Shown here: positions 11,324 to 23,411 of the stretch, piece after piece
Layout of the letters: every line of letters begins with the position of its first letter
Numbering within the stretch: the first letter of the stretch is position 1
Source: Saposhnikovia divaricata
Taxonomy: Eukaryota > Streptophyta > Magnoliopsida > Apiales > Apiaceae
Direction of reading: 5' to 3'
Length of the DNA: 64,000 nucleotides
NCBI GenBank assembly: GCA_036435485.1
Contig: CM071596.1
Span: 19,184,001-19,248,000 of the forward strand
Notes under the pieces: generated by a model
What the model saw: only the letters and a program-made list of their open reading frames with translations
What the model was told of the DNA's origin: nothing
Databases searched by the model: none
Translations under genes and position numbers: made by a program

Positions 11324-12243
11324 TATTGGCTTTAACTGTACCTCTATGTGTTGTATCTCGGTTTATATCCGACTCGAAAATATGATACATGCCTCAGATT
11401 CGTTTATTAAATGATCCAAACCTGGCGAAAAAACTAAACCCGCATAAAATATGATCCCGGATATGAGCACCCATATACCCGCTCAGATTAGGTCTCATAT
11501 TTTCTTATAAAAATGATCGTACCCTAATATGTTTAATGATCATATTCCGTTCAAACCCGAATCTGAATTATATTTTTATTTCATTATATATCTAACTGAA
11601 TAGCATATTATAATTTCTTAATAACATTTATAAATTTAAATTTTCATAAAATACGAGTTATCCACCCGAGTATTTATCATCAAATACTTAATAGATCAAT
11701 TATTTAAGTTTTCAATTCGTGATTATTATATTTCTATAGTATTATATTTATTTTATAATAAATGACTATCGATATAATTCAAATAAAAATGATACATAAT
11801 ATTAGTGGATTATATTTGACTCGTATTCGATGGATCACAAACTACTCGGTTAGAAAAAAGAAAATCCGATATTGGCTCATATTTGGTTCAGATTCGAACC
11901 TAAGTATTCAGGATCGGTTTAGATCCGAATAAAATGATCCGGACCCAAATTTGAACACGATAAAAGTATGATCTGATACTTGAGGAAAGGGGTATCCGGT
12001 TCTACCCGATCATTTTTCAGCCCTATCTATGTATTTGTGATTTGAGTCATTTGACCTCAACTAAAATAACTGAATGATCACCAAAACCACAAAAAGATTG
12101 TTCCTAGTCAAAGTCTCAAATGCAATCTTTAACAGATCCCCTAAACTCACCAACTTTAACCAACTACATTGTCTGTGACTGCTTATTTAACAGAATAGCA
12201 ACCAAGAGTCAGGATAGATAGATGTGAGACAAACAAAACTCTC
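11324..12243. other. Intergenic spacer with a probable repeat (about 11410-12030)
   Basis: The stretch contains recurrent GATCC/GATCCGGA-type words and ends with a CCCGATCATTTTTCAGCCC block that looks like dispersed-repeat sequence. I could not find paired termini or a target duplication. The last 200 bp are the upstream region of the small gene at 12244. Confidence 0.35.
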
Positions 12244-12600
12244 ATGGCTAGACAATTACCCTTGGTGCAACGGCTAAGAAGAAAAATGTCTCGAGCAAAT
12301 ATGTCGATGAAGTTGTTTCTTTCGCGAAAATGGCGTCGCTGGAGTGCCTGCTATGGTAACTACAATCATGATCCTGTTATACAACTTCACCGAGAAGGGG
12401 CTGGGGATCATGGATTTCAGTTTGGAAATTGTGATGACAGTACTAACAGTGGTGAAGTTTCGGTTTGGAAGAAGAATATAGTCATGGGTGGCAAGTGTCA
12501 GCTCCCAGATTTCTCAGGTGTCATTATTTATGACTCCACTGGGAATGTTGTTACACCTCCTAAACCTTCAACAACTCCTCTTGCTCTTACATGGAAATGA
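12244..12600 (+). CDS. Small uncharacterised plant protein (118 aa)
   Basis: An intronless 118-codon frame. The N-terminus is strongly basic (RLRRKMSRANMSMKLFLSRK). The C-terminal half carries a KCQLPDFSGVIIYDSTGN block that I recall as typical of a short, uncharacterised plant protein family, often annotated as hypothetical. No signal peptide, membrane segment or catalytic motif is evident. The start codon is the first ATG of the frame. Function unknown. Confidence 0.65.
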   Translation: MARQLPLVQRLRRKMSRANMSMKLFLSRKWRRWSACYGNYNHDPVIQLHREGAGDHGFQFGNCDDSTNSGEVSVWKKNIVMGGKCQLPDFSGVIIYDSTGNVVTPPKPSTTPLALTWK

Positions 12601-12656
12601 AACCTAGAATTTGTACTCTTCGTTCGCCAATCCTGATCAAATTCTCCATTTTATTA

Positions 12657-12884
12657 CTCCCTCCGCCCCATTTTGTTTGACACTTTCTTTTTGCACGCAT
12701 TTCAATGTGCTTGGACGGGGTATTTATAAATAATATTTTTTAAATTTTTTTGTTTTGTATAAAAATATAGAATCTATAATTTTATACAAATCAAAAAAAT
12801 TAAAAAATATAATTTACAAGTATCCGATCCAAGCACATTGAAATGCGTAAAAAAGTCGGAGGATCTTACTTTGTGGGACGGAGG
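12657..12884. mobile_element. Stowaway-type MITE
   Basis: The element begins CTCCCTCCGCCCCA and ends TGGGACGGAGG, close to the Stowaway (Tc1/mariner) consensus, with TA on both sides (12655-12656 and 12885-12886). It is 228 bp and AT-rich. A long internal inverted repeat (CGCATTTCAATGTGCTTGGA against its complement near 12825-12846) would make nearly the whole element fold. It lies 55 bp after the stop of the 12244 gene, so it could be in its 3' UTR. Confidence 0.9.
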
Positions 12885-12965
12885 TAGCAGTAAAATTTGT
12901 ACTTTTCTTTACATTATACAAGTCATTGTTCAATATTTACATTCGATTGTATTAGAAATCATGTA

Positions 12966-13245
12966 CAAGTCTCAAAATCTATCAAATATCTACACTTTAA
13001 CAGCTTTGTCTGGCTTTTCTGTACTGTACTTGCCCACTTTCGTTGCAAGTCTCAAAATCTATCTTATATTTACACTTAATAGCTTTCTTCGGCTTTTCTG
13101 TACTAAACTTGCCCCTTTCCTCACAACAAGCGCCTTTGGCTTCAACGTTCTCACTTCCCTTACAGCCATTGCAGATGGCTACAACAGTTTCTCTCACATC
13201 CCTTGCAGCCATTGCAGTTGGCTACAACAATTTCCAAGAGAAGTT
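12966..13245. repeat. Two short tandem duplications (80-bp and 43-bp periods)
   Basis: CAAGTCTCAAAATCTATC starts units at 12966 and 13046, and both units continue to GCTTTTCTGTACT and CTTGCCC. CAGCCATTGCAG starts units at 13163 and 13206, and both include GGCTACAACA. The region lies between the Stowaway element and the helicase stop codon, and the open frames across it are not convincing genes. Confidence 0.75.
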
Positions 13246-13515
13246 TCCTATCGCCAAACTGATCATTATTTAACTCCTTGACAGGCGAGCAAAAACTCAG
13301 TGCAGTCGAGAAAATATTACATTCTTCTTTAACACTTTAGATAATGCATCTTACAAGGTGGAAATCAGTTAGTAAGAAACAAGGTAAACATTATTTGTTC
13401 CTGATCTTAATAACACAAAACATTATACATTAGATAAATGATTACATGTACAAAATTCGTGATAATGCCAAACTAATTTCAAAGTAAAATATGTTGTGCC
13501 ACTGCAAATCTGCAA

Positions 13516-16500
13516 TCAAGATGCTCTAAATGGTCCGCTCTTATTAGATGAAGGGCTACGCCCCCTGAACCCAACTACATTTAGCTTTGATGTAGACTTC
13601 ACAGCACCAGACTTCCCACTGCCTGTCTGTTTCTTGCCACCACTTGCTGGCCCTCTATTGCTACTCACAGTTGAAGATTTCAGTGGCTTTGAAACCTTAA
13701 ATCCCGAGCTCTGCTTCTTGCCTCCAGATACTGGTCCTCTTGCATTACTTGCATTAGAAGACTTCAGTGGTCTAGAAACCTTAGTTGATCCCCTCTTGGA
13801 TTTGTGTGAGGAGTCTTTGCCAGAGTTTGATCCAGCTGTTCTTGTGCTTCCAGACTTGCCATTAACGGAGGCTGATCTCCCAGATACAGCTTTCGTCCCC
13901 CGGCTAGAAACTTTCATCAGCTTTGCATTTTTAACTGTATTCTGAGATATTTTTGACCTGGCCGTGTCTCTTTTAATATAATCTACTGTAAGAGACTCCA
14001 AGTTCTCATTCTTCCTTATGGCTTCCTCAATTAGAGTTGCTAAATTATGGTCCTTTTTAGCTACCAAACTTGTAACCTTCCCTGTTAATTGAAGAGGATA
14101 ATTCTACAAAAATTAATAACATGTGATACCCAAAGTAGGCAAGTAGGCTACATGCCTACATCAAGTTATCAACACAAAACATACCTTTTGCACCCATTCG
14201 AGCTGTTCTTCCAGTTCGATGAAGATAGTCAATCTGAGATGGGTTATTAAAGTAAGAATGGTGGAATTCAAAAAAACAAAAAACAATAAAAAAACTGATT
14301 CCAAATGAAATGCTTACAGATGTCAGTGGGAAATCAAACATGATAACGTGGTCAACATCCAGGTCCAGTCCTCTAGCAGCCAAGTCTGTGCAGACAAGCG
14401 TTGGGCAATCTCCATCATCACTCTTGAACTTCTTTAAATTTTCAACCCTATGATGTGGAAAATACACACTTACGACCAGAAGCTTTTGCTAGTATAAAGG
14501 ATTGAAATATGTCTTATTTGACTGTATAATAAGCATCCACGAGCCTTTGGCTGTACAAACTATATTCCATGCTTTGTAAAATTTTCGATCATATATGATT
14601 AGTTACAACCAAAAGTTAAAAATAGCAAAATATGCCTAGCCAGATGACATATTTGGATGTTAGATTCTGTCACCTGTATAATTATATAATTAATCCAGAG
14701 TCGAGAGTGAAGACACGTAATTAGCAGGCAGTGGGATAAGTTTTACAAAGTAGAAATTGTTGAAAGGAAGTATGCTTATTTAAAGACGTCCCTACAACTA
14801 TGTGGCACATATGTAACAAACAGAAACAGGCATACCCTGGTACCTACTCACCTCTGTTCTGCAGGTACTTCTCCGTGATAGTTAACAGTAGAGATTTGGT
14901 TTTCACTTAAAAAATGATCCACAGCACGACTAGAATTTAATGTATTGCAGAACACCATAACTCTATTCCCCTTGGCTAAACTTGGCTCCAGAACCTGAAA
15001 TAGTCAAACTGCACACTTAAGTTCTGCATTGCCATCACTGTCAATAACATTAGCGTCAACACTCAGTTTATCCAATTCAGATGAGACAGGCACCTAGCTG
15101 CTTTCATAGTTTACAGAGACAGATCTAATGTTCCCATAGGAAGTACATGCTCCAATTAGTGAATCTAGAGTGTGACTTCAACTACAGGTGACCAGGTATT
15201 TCCTAGGACATCCTCTATAACAATACTTGGATATAATATAAATACACTTCCAAGATTCTCCATTTGATGTCTAAAAAGCAATTTTTCTTAACAACTGACC
15301 TTCTAGCAATTGAGTGGTTTTGAACAAAATAAAAAACAAAAATGTAAAAAAAATGCAAAATATTAGAGCCAAAAGAAAATTGTCTGAAGTTTAACTGATT
15401 TAACAATTCTAAAGCACTAAACTTACTCCAACAAGATTTCATGATTTAAGGAATGATCTTTATACTTGCAAGGATTCTAAAGAAAATGTCTAGTATTCCT
15501 TGCTGCCATTTGTTTTGAGAAGTATATCAAACTTCATAATCGAGTGGAAATTTATGCCAAAATGCCCCTAATCAGTTTGCCCTTAATTAATGCATTTGTT
15601 GTTGTATTTTTAACAAACTCCCAACTGATGAGGACGAAAATCAATAGATGAATATTTTTGTATAAATGAAAACAAGAACCGCTAAACCAGAATGAACCAA
15701 CCATAGAAAATTCACAAAGAATTAAATGCACAATAGTAATATAATTGTCATCAAATCAGAAAACATAATAACCATCACTTTTACACAGAGATTACTCCGA
15801 ATATAATGGAAAAGACTCCAATCTTCAATATTGAATATCCAACTTTTTCACATAAATATTATTTCAAACATACGAGTACACAAAAATTTCCAACTAAATC
15901 TTCTATACATACAATTGTATTTCTTTGGTTTTTCATTATAAAAGCATCTCCAATGGTATTTGCTAAAATGGTTGGCTAAAATATGTAAAATAACGATTAT
16001 GTAAAATTTGTTGAATCTGTAAGGAATTGTACTCCAATGGAGTTGGCCATATTGATCGGTTATATTTTAAAAATGGTATATTTTTGTTATTTTAAGTTGT
16101 TAAAAATAGAATATATTATTTCGATATGGTAATAGATGATGTGGAGTTTTCTTACAAGTCTCTAGCGGTTCGACAAATATAGCCAATACGAAGGGATTGG
16201 CTATAATTTTAGATAACAGTAATGTCCCGTTGGAGATGAAATTATTTTACATATTCTCTAAAATCTTTATATATGGTATGTAATCCACACTTTTACCTAA
16301 AGGTTTTTAATGGTTGGAGATGCTCTAAGCCTTGTCATCGTAATGAACACCGTGGCCTATTTGCCCACGTTCTAAAAATTCTGACAACTACAATAAAAAT
16401 ATTAGGAAAACAGAAAACAATATAGTTCATCCACTATATGTATATGGTATATACTCAGCACAAGTTATTACTGATTAATGAGAGAATTGAGGTATAGTTA

Positions 16501-19500
16501 TTATTGTATTATTATTGTACTTGCAACTAAAGTAGCTGAAACAAACCTGTAACAGTGCCTCAAGCTTGTTTTCTGCACCAGAGAGTTTAATAAAATCATG
16601 CCGTGCCAATGCAATCTTTTTATGCAATGTTGAAGTACGCACATGTAGAATTCCTTGAAACTCCTCATCAACCAGCTTTTGCACAGCCTGCAAATAACAA
16701 AATGATAAGGTATACTATGTTCTCCTAGATTGAGATATGGAAATATAATGGAGTAATGGACCAAGTGATATGCAGAATGCATAAAAGAGGAGCATTGATA
16801 GTTCATAAAATATAGCTCATATGTTATCTAAAATAATATAGAGCTAATTCTAAATTCAGGATTATACTTAAACTTGTAGGCTAATATGTGTATCAGCCTA
16901 TTCGGTCATCCGATTACTTATCTACTTCATCAGCTTCTTTATAATTTGGTATAAAACTTTAACCAGGGACAAAGTGTTAGATTTCCTATATGCTATGTAC
17001 TTAAAAAATTTAATATAGTTAGCCTATTTAAGAATAGAATTATGCTGCATTTGGCTATAAATTCAAAAGGTAGAACATACAGACCCATTTTGGGATTAAG
17101 CACTTCCTCTCACCACCTCCCCCAAACACACACGCGCACACACAAACACACAGAAAACATGTTATGCATGCAACAGATGTGCGGCTTGCTATCGAGTGTT
17201 GGGCAAGCACCAAGCTTTTTCTATCTGTACTCAAGTAAGAAAACATTAATTATCTTTTATTGGAATGATGAGTTACCACATTAATTATCTTATATTGAAT
17301 ATGATGTGCCACCCTTCTATATGACAGCTTAATCAGTTTTAAAATACTGACACCCTTCGAGCAGCATAGCCTAAATAATTCAGATATATATCAATAACAG
17401 TAAGGCAGAAGCATTGTGAATCATACCAGATTAGCAGCTCTAGAAATATCATTTGTTGGACTAAACATACTTATCCATCATTGTAAGCTCCTTCTAAAAA
17501 ATGATGTACAAGAATTGTTTAATGCTGTGATTGGTGATTGGTGATTCAAAGTTAAGTGTTAGAATAAAAGTGCCCATGGAATAATCACTAAGCATCAATT
17601 GTATGGTACTAAATGCCTTTTAATACTAATTTATAACTGGATAGTAAAATATAGTAAAGATAAAGAGTCAGCAAACCTGTGTCATTGTTGCAGTAACTAA
17701 AACAGTTTGAAATCCTAAGCCACCAGGTTTTGACGCGCGGTTTTTTAAGGGGCCAAGAAACTTGCGAATATCAGGACCAAAGCCACGATCAAACATGGTA
17801 TCTGCCTCATCCAAAACCTACATGAAATTGGACTACCATTGTAAGTTTATGAAAAAATAGTCAAGGACTTGCAGTAAGCTGACAAAAAATTCCAAGAGTG
17901 AGCATTGAGAAGTCTCTATATGCAAAAGTGGAGAGATAATTACCACATATTTGATGTCACCATACACAATGTTTCCCTCCTCGATATGTTGAAGGACCCT
18001 GCCTGGTGTTCCAACCACCATGTCAATTGGGCCATTCAGTGAATCCTCCTGGGGTCTTAGACGGCCACCACCACTGACCATGGTACACCTGAACCGGGCA
18101 TGGTGGCTGACAGACTTCGCCACACGAAAAACCTGAAAAGGTCATTGCCTGCTGTTATAAGAAGTCCTTAAAACTTATGTGAATCCAAATATTGCACACT
18201 AACAAACCTGCTCAGAGAGCTCTCTAGTGGGACATAGAACAACAGCTCGAGGACGTCTAGGCTTCATTAACATACCGTACAGTGCCTCATCCCGTCTCAA
18301 CAACTACAAAATTCAAGCACCAAAATTGTTTATTTGTACTTTCTGCAGTGAGTATGACACAATACAGTTGGTATGTAATTACTCTCTCGCAATAAAGAGG
18401 AACTAAGATGTTGCCCTAACATAAGCTCAACCAGTAAGCACTATGAGACTGAGTCCATAGACATCCCTAGTGAGAAATTAGATTATGCCCAATGGTTTAA
18501 ATAGGAGGTGATTCAAAAAGCAGATAACATATATATATGAAACTTGCTCAAATGTCTAAACACATCCCTAGATGGCTAAATCATCAACATCTCAAAATGA
18601 TGTTATTGACCAGTGATGATGGTTACTTTAAAATATAATGAAGCACATTATTTGTCATTTAAACATGTACAAATGAAGTCCAACTAGTAAAGTAGGTCAT
18701 GCAGTACAAAATATGTAATCCCTAAAAACCTAAATTAATTATGGGTGAGTGCGAGCATACTATATAACTAGAAGCCTACTTCATTTTCAATCTTCATGTT
18801 GCTAATTACAGCATCGCATACAATTACATTGGACAATAAGTTACCCAGAACAACAAAGTAAAAGTATAAAGCTTCCTTAGCAAAGAAACCAACCCTTCCC
18901 CAAACACACACATTGGCTCAACCAAATATCTCTAAGTATCCTAAACACTAAAATCCAACATACTTAATAACCATTAGGTCAAGCTTAATAAATTAACAGC
19001 CTACATTCATGCTAAAAACATTTCAAAACAAAAAGCACACCTCAGAATCCCATTTTACAAATTCCTAGTTCATTATAAACTATCGAATTATTAAACAAAC
19101 AAAGCAACAAACCCAAAACATTTAAATAACTCCGAAACCAAACCTGCGAAATAGGCAACATATAAGCAAGAGTCTTTCCGGAACCCGTATGAGACCCCAA
19201 AACCACACTTTTCCCCTCAATCACAGCAGGAACACCAATACACTGAATCTCAGTAGGAACAGAAATACCCATTTCACCTAAAGCACCAAGAACCTCATTA
19301 CTCAACCCCAACTCCTCAAAGTTGAAAACTTTACCCCCATTTTCACCTCCTTTCTTCTTCCCAAACTTACCCCCCTCACTCTCACCACCACTTTCTTTAC
19401 CAATTCTTGATAATGGGGTTTTATTACTATCCTTAAGATGTCTAATTCTAAGTTTTTCAAGCAAGATTGAGTGTTTCATGGGCTCAATAGCTTCATTTAT

Positions 19501-19674
19501 TGATGGGTTTGTATCTATTGTTGTACTAGAACAAAGGGGCCTAAAACCTAGATAAACCCTTTTGAGGTAAAGTGGTGAAATGGGTTTGTAAGACTTGGGG
19601 ATGTGTGAAAATGAGAAACGAGAAGCTGTTGAAGTGAGTGAAAGTGTTAAGATGGTTCTTCCTGTTGTTCCCAT
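13516..19674 (-). CDS. RH39: Chloroplast DEAD-box RNA helicase, RH39 type, nine exons
   Basis: Exons in coding order: 19674-19144, 18303-18208, 18132-17944, 17817-17677, 16687-16547, 14994-14852, 14447-14318, 14233-14185 and 14081-13516. They give 661 codons plus stop, and every intron is GT-AG. The N-terminus is Ser/Thr/Arg-rich, like a chloroplast transit peptide. The Q motif is near residues 121-144 and Walker A (SHTGSGKT) near 161-168. Motif Ia PTREL is near 202, DEAD is at 275-278, and TAT lies near 314. Motifs V (TDLAARGLD) and VI (HRTGRTARMG) follow. A basic low-complexity tail ends in NVVGFRGR. This order and the tail match Arabidopsis RH39, known to be needed for the hidden break in plastid 23S rRNA. 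All catalytic motifs are intact. A likely Tourist MITE sits in intron 5. Confidence 0.95.
13618..13785 (-). repeat. 28-residue tandem repeat in the RH39 C-terminal tail
   Basis: Two adjacent 84-nt units encode TKVSRPLKSSNASNARGP and FKVSKPLKSSTVSSNRGP, each followed by a SGGKKQ block (about residues 573-600 and 601-628). The repeat lies outside the helicase core in the basic, Ser/Lys/Gly-rich tail and is an in-frame duplication. Confidence 0.85.
15942..16325. mobile_element. Tourist-type (PIF/Harbinger) MITE in RH39 intron 5
   Basis: The element starts AAGCATCTCCAATGG and ends CCATT-type sequence through TTGGAGATGCTC, so the ends are inverted copies of RAGCATCTCCAA. TAA flanks both sides (15939-15941 and 16326-16328). 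Length is 384 bp and there is no coding capacity. TSD and TIR fit Tourist-like elements. Confidence 0.75.
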
Positions 19675-19797
19675 GTTGGGAGTGTTGTGTAATGATAGGT
19701 TTGTTGTGTGTGTATAGGTGTGTGTATTGTTTGCATATGGTTTGGTCCGGCTGGGGAAGAAAGGAACTTGTGTTATCCCATTATAATTTCTGGTCAT
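19675..19797 (-). promoter_or_regulatory. Short upstream region of RH39
   Basis: Only about 125 bp separate the RH39 ATG from the first Helitron-like sequence. The interval holds a GT/TG-rich tract. The promoter must lie in this short stretch, extend into the transposon-derived DNA, or both. Confidence 0.4.
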
Positions 19798-20520
19798 TTG
19801 ATCGAAAATGCACATGAACACTTTAAGGTATTTTTCATGATTTTTTGTTTTTTTGATTTTTTTTATTAAAATTATTTTCTTGCATTAAATAATTATTAAT
19901 GAAAATTTAATTAGTCATTAATTACACCCATTAAACATCTATTCAATTTAATTTGTTTAAAAATTAGCAAAATTTATTTGAACACTATAGTTATTATTTC
20001 AATATTAAATATTAATTATATACATTTAAGTTTATTTTTAGGTAAAATGGCGACTAACAATTATTTATATTACTTTATTTTTTATTCCCTATTCAAGATC
20101 ATTATATTTTCTTTTCGGATGATTATAGGGTAGACGGCCTTAATTTCTCAAGCAATTTTTATTATCAATAATTGTGAAAGTCGTAATAAATTATAGAAGT
20201 ACAAGATATTTACTTAATTTCTGGAATTGTATAAAAACAATACAGACAAATTTTTAATTTTGCACATGAATAAATTATACATAAGTTATGATCATATCAA
20301 TTAAATTTAACAAACCCAGTCATTTATCAGAAGAAAAATCGATAAAAAAGCTATACAACCATTGTTTCATTACATTGTGTTGAAATAAAATTTTATTCTA
20401 ATTAAACAAATTTTTACACTATTATTGAATATGTATATTATGAGAGGGGTGTCGGCTTTAAAAAATGTTATTAACCTGAACTTCTCAAGCATTCTTTATT
20501 ATCAATGATTGTGGAGTCGT
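19798..20520 (+). mobile_element. Diverged Helitron-like copy 1 (partial)
   Basis: The start (GATCGAAAATGCAC) and the following T-rich and CATTAATTACACC text match the copy at 21684. The block GAGAGGGGTGTCGGCTTTAA at 20436 recurs in the other copies. No complete terminus is visible; it is an old truncated copy. Confidence 0.5.
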
Positions 20521-21679
20521 AATAAACCAGAAGATCGGAGAGGCTTTCACTCAAGTTTCAAAATATTTTTCTTGATTTTCACATTTTTGATTTTTTTATA
20601 ATTAAAATAATTTTCTTGCATTTAATAGCATTTTAATTAGTCAGTAATTGTACCTATTAAACTTATATTAAATAAACTTTATTTTATACTTAATATGAAA
20701 TTTTAGCAATCTTTTAGAATATTATAATTATTATATTAATTTAAAATATTAATTATCTATCTAAAAGTACAATTATTTCAAGGTAAAACGATAAAATAAA
20801 CTTATTTATATCGTCCATTTCCAATCCTTATTCAGAATTGATGTAATTCTTTTCGGCAATAATAAATAGATGATTTTAACTTTTCGATTAATTCGTAATC
20901 AGTGACCGTGAGAATCATGATATGATACGGAAGCATATAAATTTTTTAATTAACATCCACAATTTAAATACAAGCAATATTTTATAATTTACTTTTACAC
21001 ATGAACAATTTACACATGGGGTGTGATCAACTCGATTAAATTGAACCAATCCAACCTTTTTCTTTATTGATTAAATCAATGAAAAAGTTATACATTCGTT
21101 GTTTCATTATATTGTGTTGGATTAAATTAATATTCTAACTACACAAATTCTTATACCATTACTAATCAATTAATCATGCATGTATGTTATGAGACGAGAA
21201 GTAATTATGCATGTATGTTATGAGATGGGCGTAAGTCAATCACATCTTTTATCACATTTACATTTTGCTTCTTTTTTCATCATACAAACAAATTTATCAA
21301 CAAACTAAGCAATCACGTCTCTCATAATGGCACTGACAGCAAAAATGATACAAAAATATTACTTTTAGTTATCCATTGTTGAACTTTACAAATGTTTATC
21401 AATATTAGATTTCAAAAGCATTTTTTTAAGTAACAAAATAGGTGTCGTCAATATCTTCGAAAATATTATTATTAATAATTAAGAGTTTAACTGAACCATG
21501 TTTTCTTTCTGCTAATTCTTTTCTATATAATTCTTTAACATTCAAATTTAGTTACATTTTACACAAGTTTCAATTCATCACATCAAATTTCAAATAATAA
21601 AACTCAACAAACAATGATGTTATATATACGATTTTAAAAAATGTTTTTGTGCCGCTCGTAGCGCGGCTTTGTTACCTAG
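20521..21679 (+). mobile_element. Non-autonomous Helitron copy 2 with intact 3' end
   Basis: The right end carries a GCCGC/GCGGC hairpin (GCCGCTCGTAGCGCGGC), then 12 bases and CTAG, followed by host T at 21680. This is the standard Helitron 3' structure. The left part (AGATCGGAGAGGCTTTCAC) matches the 5' region of the 22538 copy, but a clean A|TC start is missing, so the left end is truncated or nested. No Rep/helicase gene is present. Confidence 0.7.
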
Positions 21680-21683
21680 TATA

Positions 21684-21837
21684 TTATAATGCCAGGAGAT
21701 CGGAAATGCACCAGAATCGTTTAAAATATTTTTCATAAATTTTCAATTTTTTGCTTTTTTTTATTTAATTTTTTCTTGCATTAAGTAGCATCTTAATGAC
21801 ATCTTAATGGCATCTTAATAATCATTAATTACACTTA

Positions 21838-21896
<59 letters not shown>

Positions 21897-22537
21897 GTCA
21901 TGTTATTTATATAAAAGGTTAACAAATTTTATTTGAGCATTATAATTATTATTCAAATTTAAAATATTAGTTATATGTATAAAACTAAGATTATTTTCAT
22001 GTAAATTAACGACTTAAAATTGTTCACATTGCGTCATTTTTTTATTACATACTGAAGATTTTTGCAAACTTTTTTCGAACGATTGTAGGACAAACGATCT
22101 TAACTTCTCAAACAATATTTTATCAATAATTGTGAAAATCGTTATAAGTTATAAAAGTACAATCTTTTGGTTAAAATCTAGAATTAGTACAAAATAATAT
22201 TGACAGATTTTTTATTTTTTACATAATAAACTCAATCATTTTATTGCGCAATTAAGTCGATAAAAATATTATACACATGTTGTTTCATTATATTGTGTCA
22301 AAATAAATTAATATTCTAATTATATAAATTTTTATGCTATTATTGAGCATATATGTGAGAGGGGTGTCGGCTTTCAAAACGTTATTTAGTTCTATTTAAT
22401 ATTGTATTTGCTACTTTTCATATTATGATATTTCTAAGATTATTAAACTTTTTAATATATAATTAGAGTATTATTCCAACTAATAATTAATACAAACGGT
22501 TTTAAATCACTTTTTTAGGAAAATTTTAAAATACCAA
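21684..22537 (+). mobile_element. Diverged Helitron-like copy 3 (partial)
   Basis: It directly follows the 3' end of copy 2 and starts TATTATAATGCCAGGAGATC. It is homologous to copy 1 along its length and includes the GAGAGGGGTGTCGGCTTT block at 22353. A (TA)n tract interrupts it at 21841-21895. No 3' terminus is seen. Confidence 0.5.
21841..21895. repeat. (AT)n microsatellite
   Basis: An uninterrupted AT dinucleotide run of about 55 bp inside Helitron-like copy 3. Confidence 0.95.
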
Positions 22538-23411
22538 TCTACATATATTATAATAGCTGGAGATTGAAGAGGCTTTCACTACGAAGCTTCAAAAATTTTT
22601 TCTTGATTTTTTAAATTTTTGATTTTTTTATTAAATAACTTCCTTGCATTTAATAGGATTATAATTAGTCATTAATTGTACCTATTAAACTTATATTAAA
22701 TACACTTTATTTTATACTTAAAACAAAATTTTAGCCAATAATTATTATAATTATCTATATAAAATATTTTAGTTATTATTATTTCTTTATTAGAACATTT
22801 TAATTATTATATTAATATAAAATATTAATTATCCATATAAAAGTACAATTATTTCAATAAAATGGTTGGGTTTATTAATGTTATAATAAAAATTTATAAA
22901 TATTAAATAAAATGTTATTCAAAGGTGACAACCATCTCATAACATACATGCTCGATTAATTGTTTAGTATTAGTATAAGAATGTGTTTAGTTAGAATATT
23001 AATTTATTCCAACACAATATTAATTTATTAATAAATTTATTAATACTTCTTATCATAATTAATTGAATAAATAAATTAACATTAATTTAAAAATTTATTA
23101 TAAATTAATGTTAATTTATTAAAACTACAAATGTTAAAAAGAAATAAGTTTTTTTTTTAACGAAATGAGTAAACTTCATTAAAACAATTGAACCCAGTCG
23201 GGACAATCCCCGAACTGTCAACTACAACCTAATTGTGAAACAAAAAACGAACTAAAAAATAGCCGCTTTGTTTTCAGATTATTTTACAAGATGATTATTT
23301 AACAGATTCTTGACATAAAAAATGATTACAATAGATTCTCGAACAATCCAAACGACTACATCCCTGAAAGTAGTAATATAACAATCGACCTTCACACGAT
23401 AAAAATCATTG

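Noticed and set aside
13496..13945. Plus-strand frame of 149 codons opposite RH39 exon 9
   Set aside because: It is the antisense shadow of the RH39 tail, whose codons are confirmed by frame-consistent splicing and family similarity.
17042..17284. Open frames on both strands over a CA-rich tract in RH39 intron 4
   Set aside because: The tract lies inside an intron bounded by frame-consistent GT-AG sites, and the frames are low-complexity.
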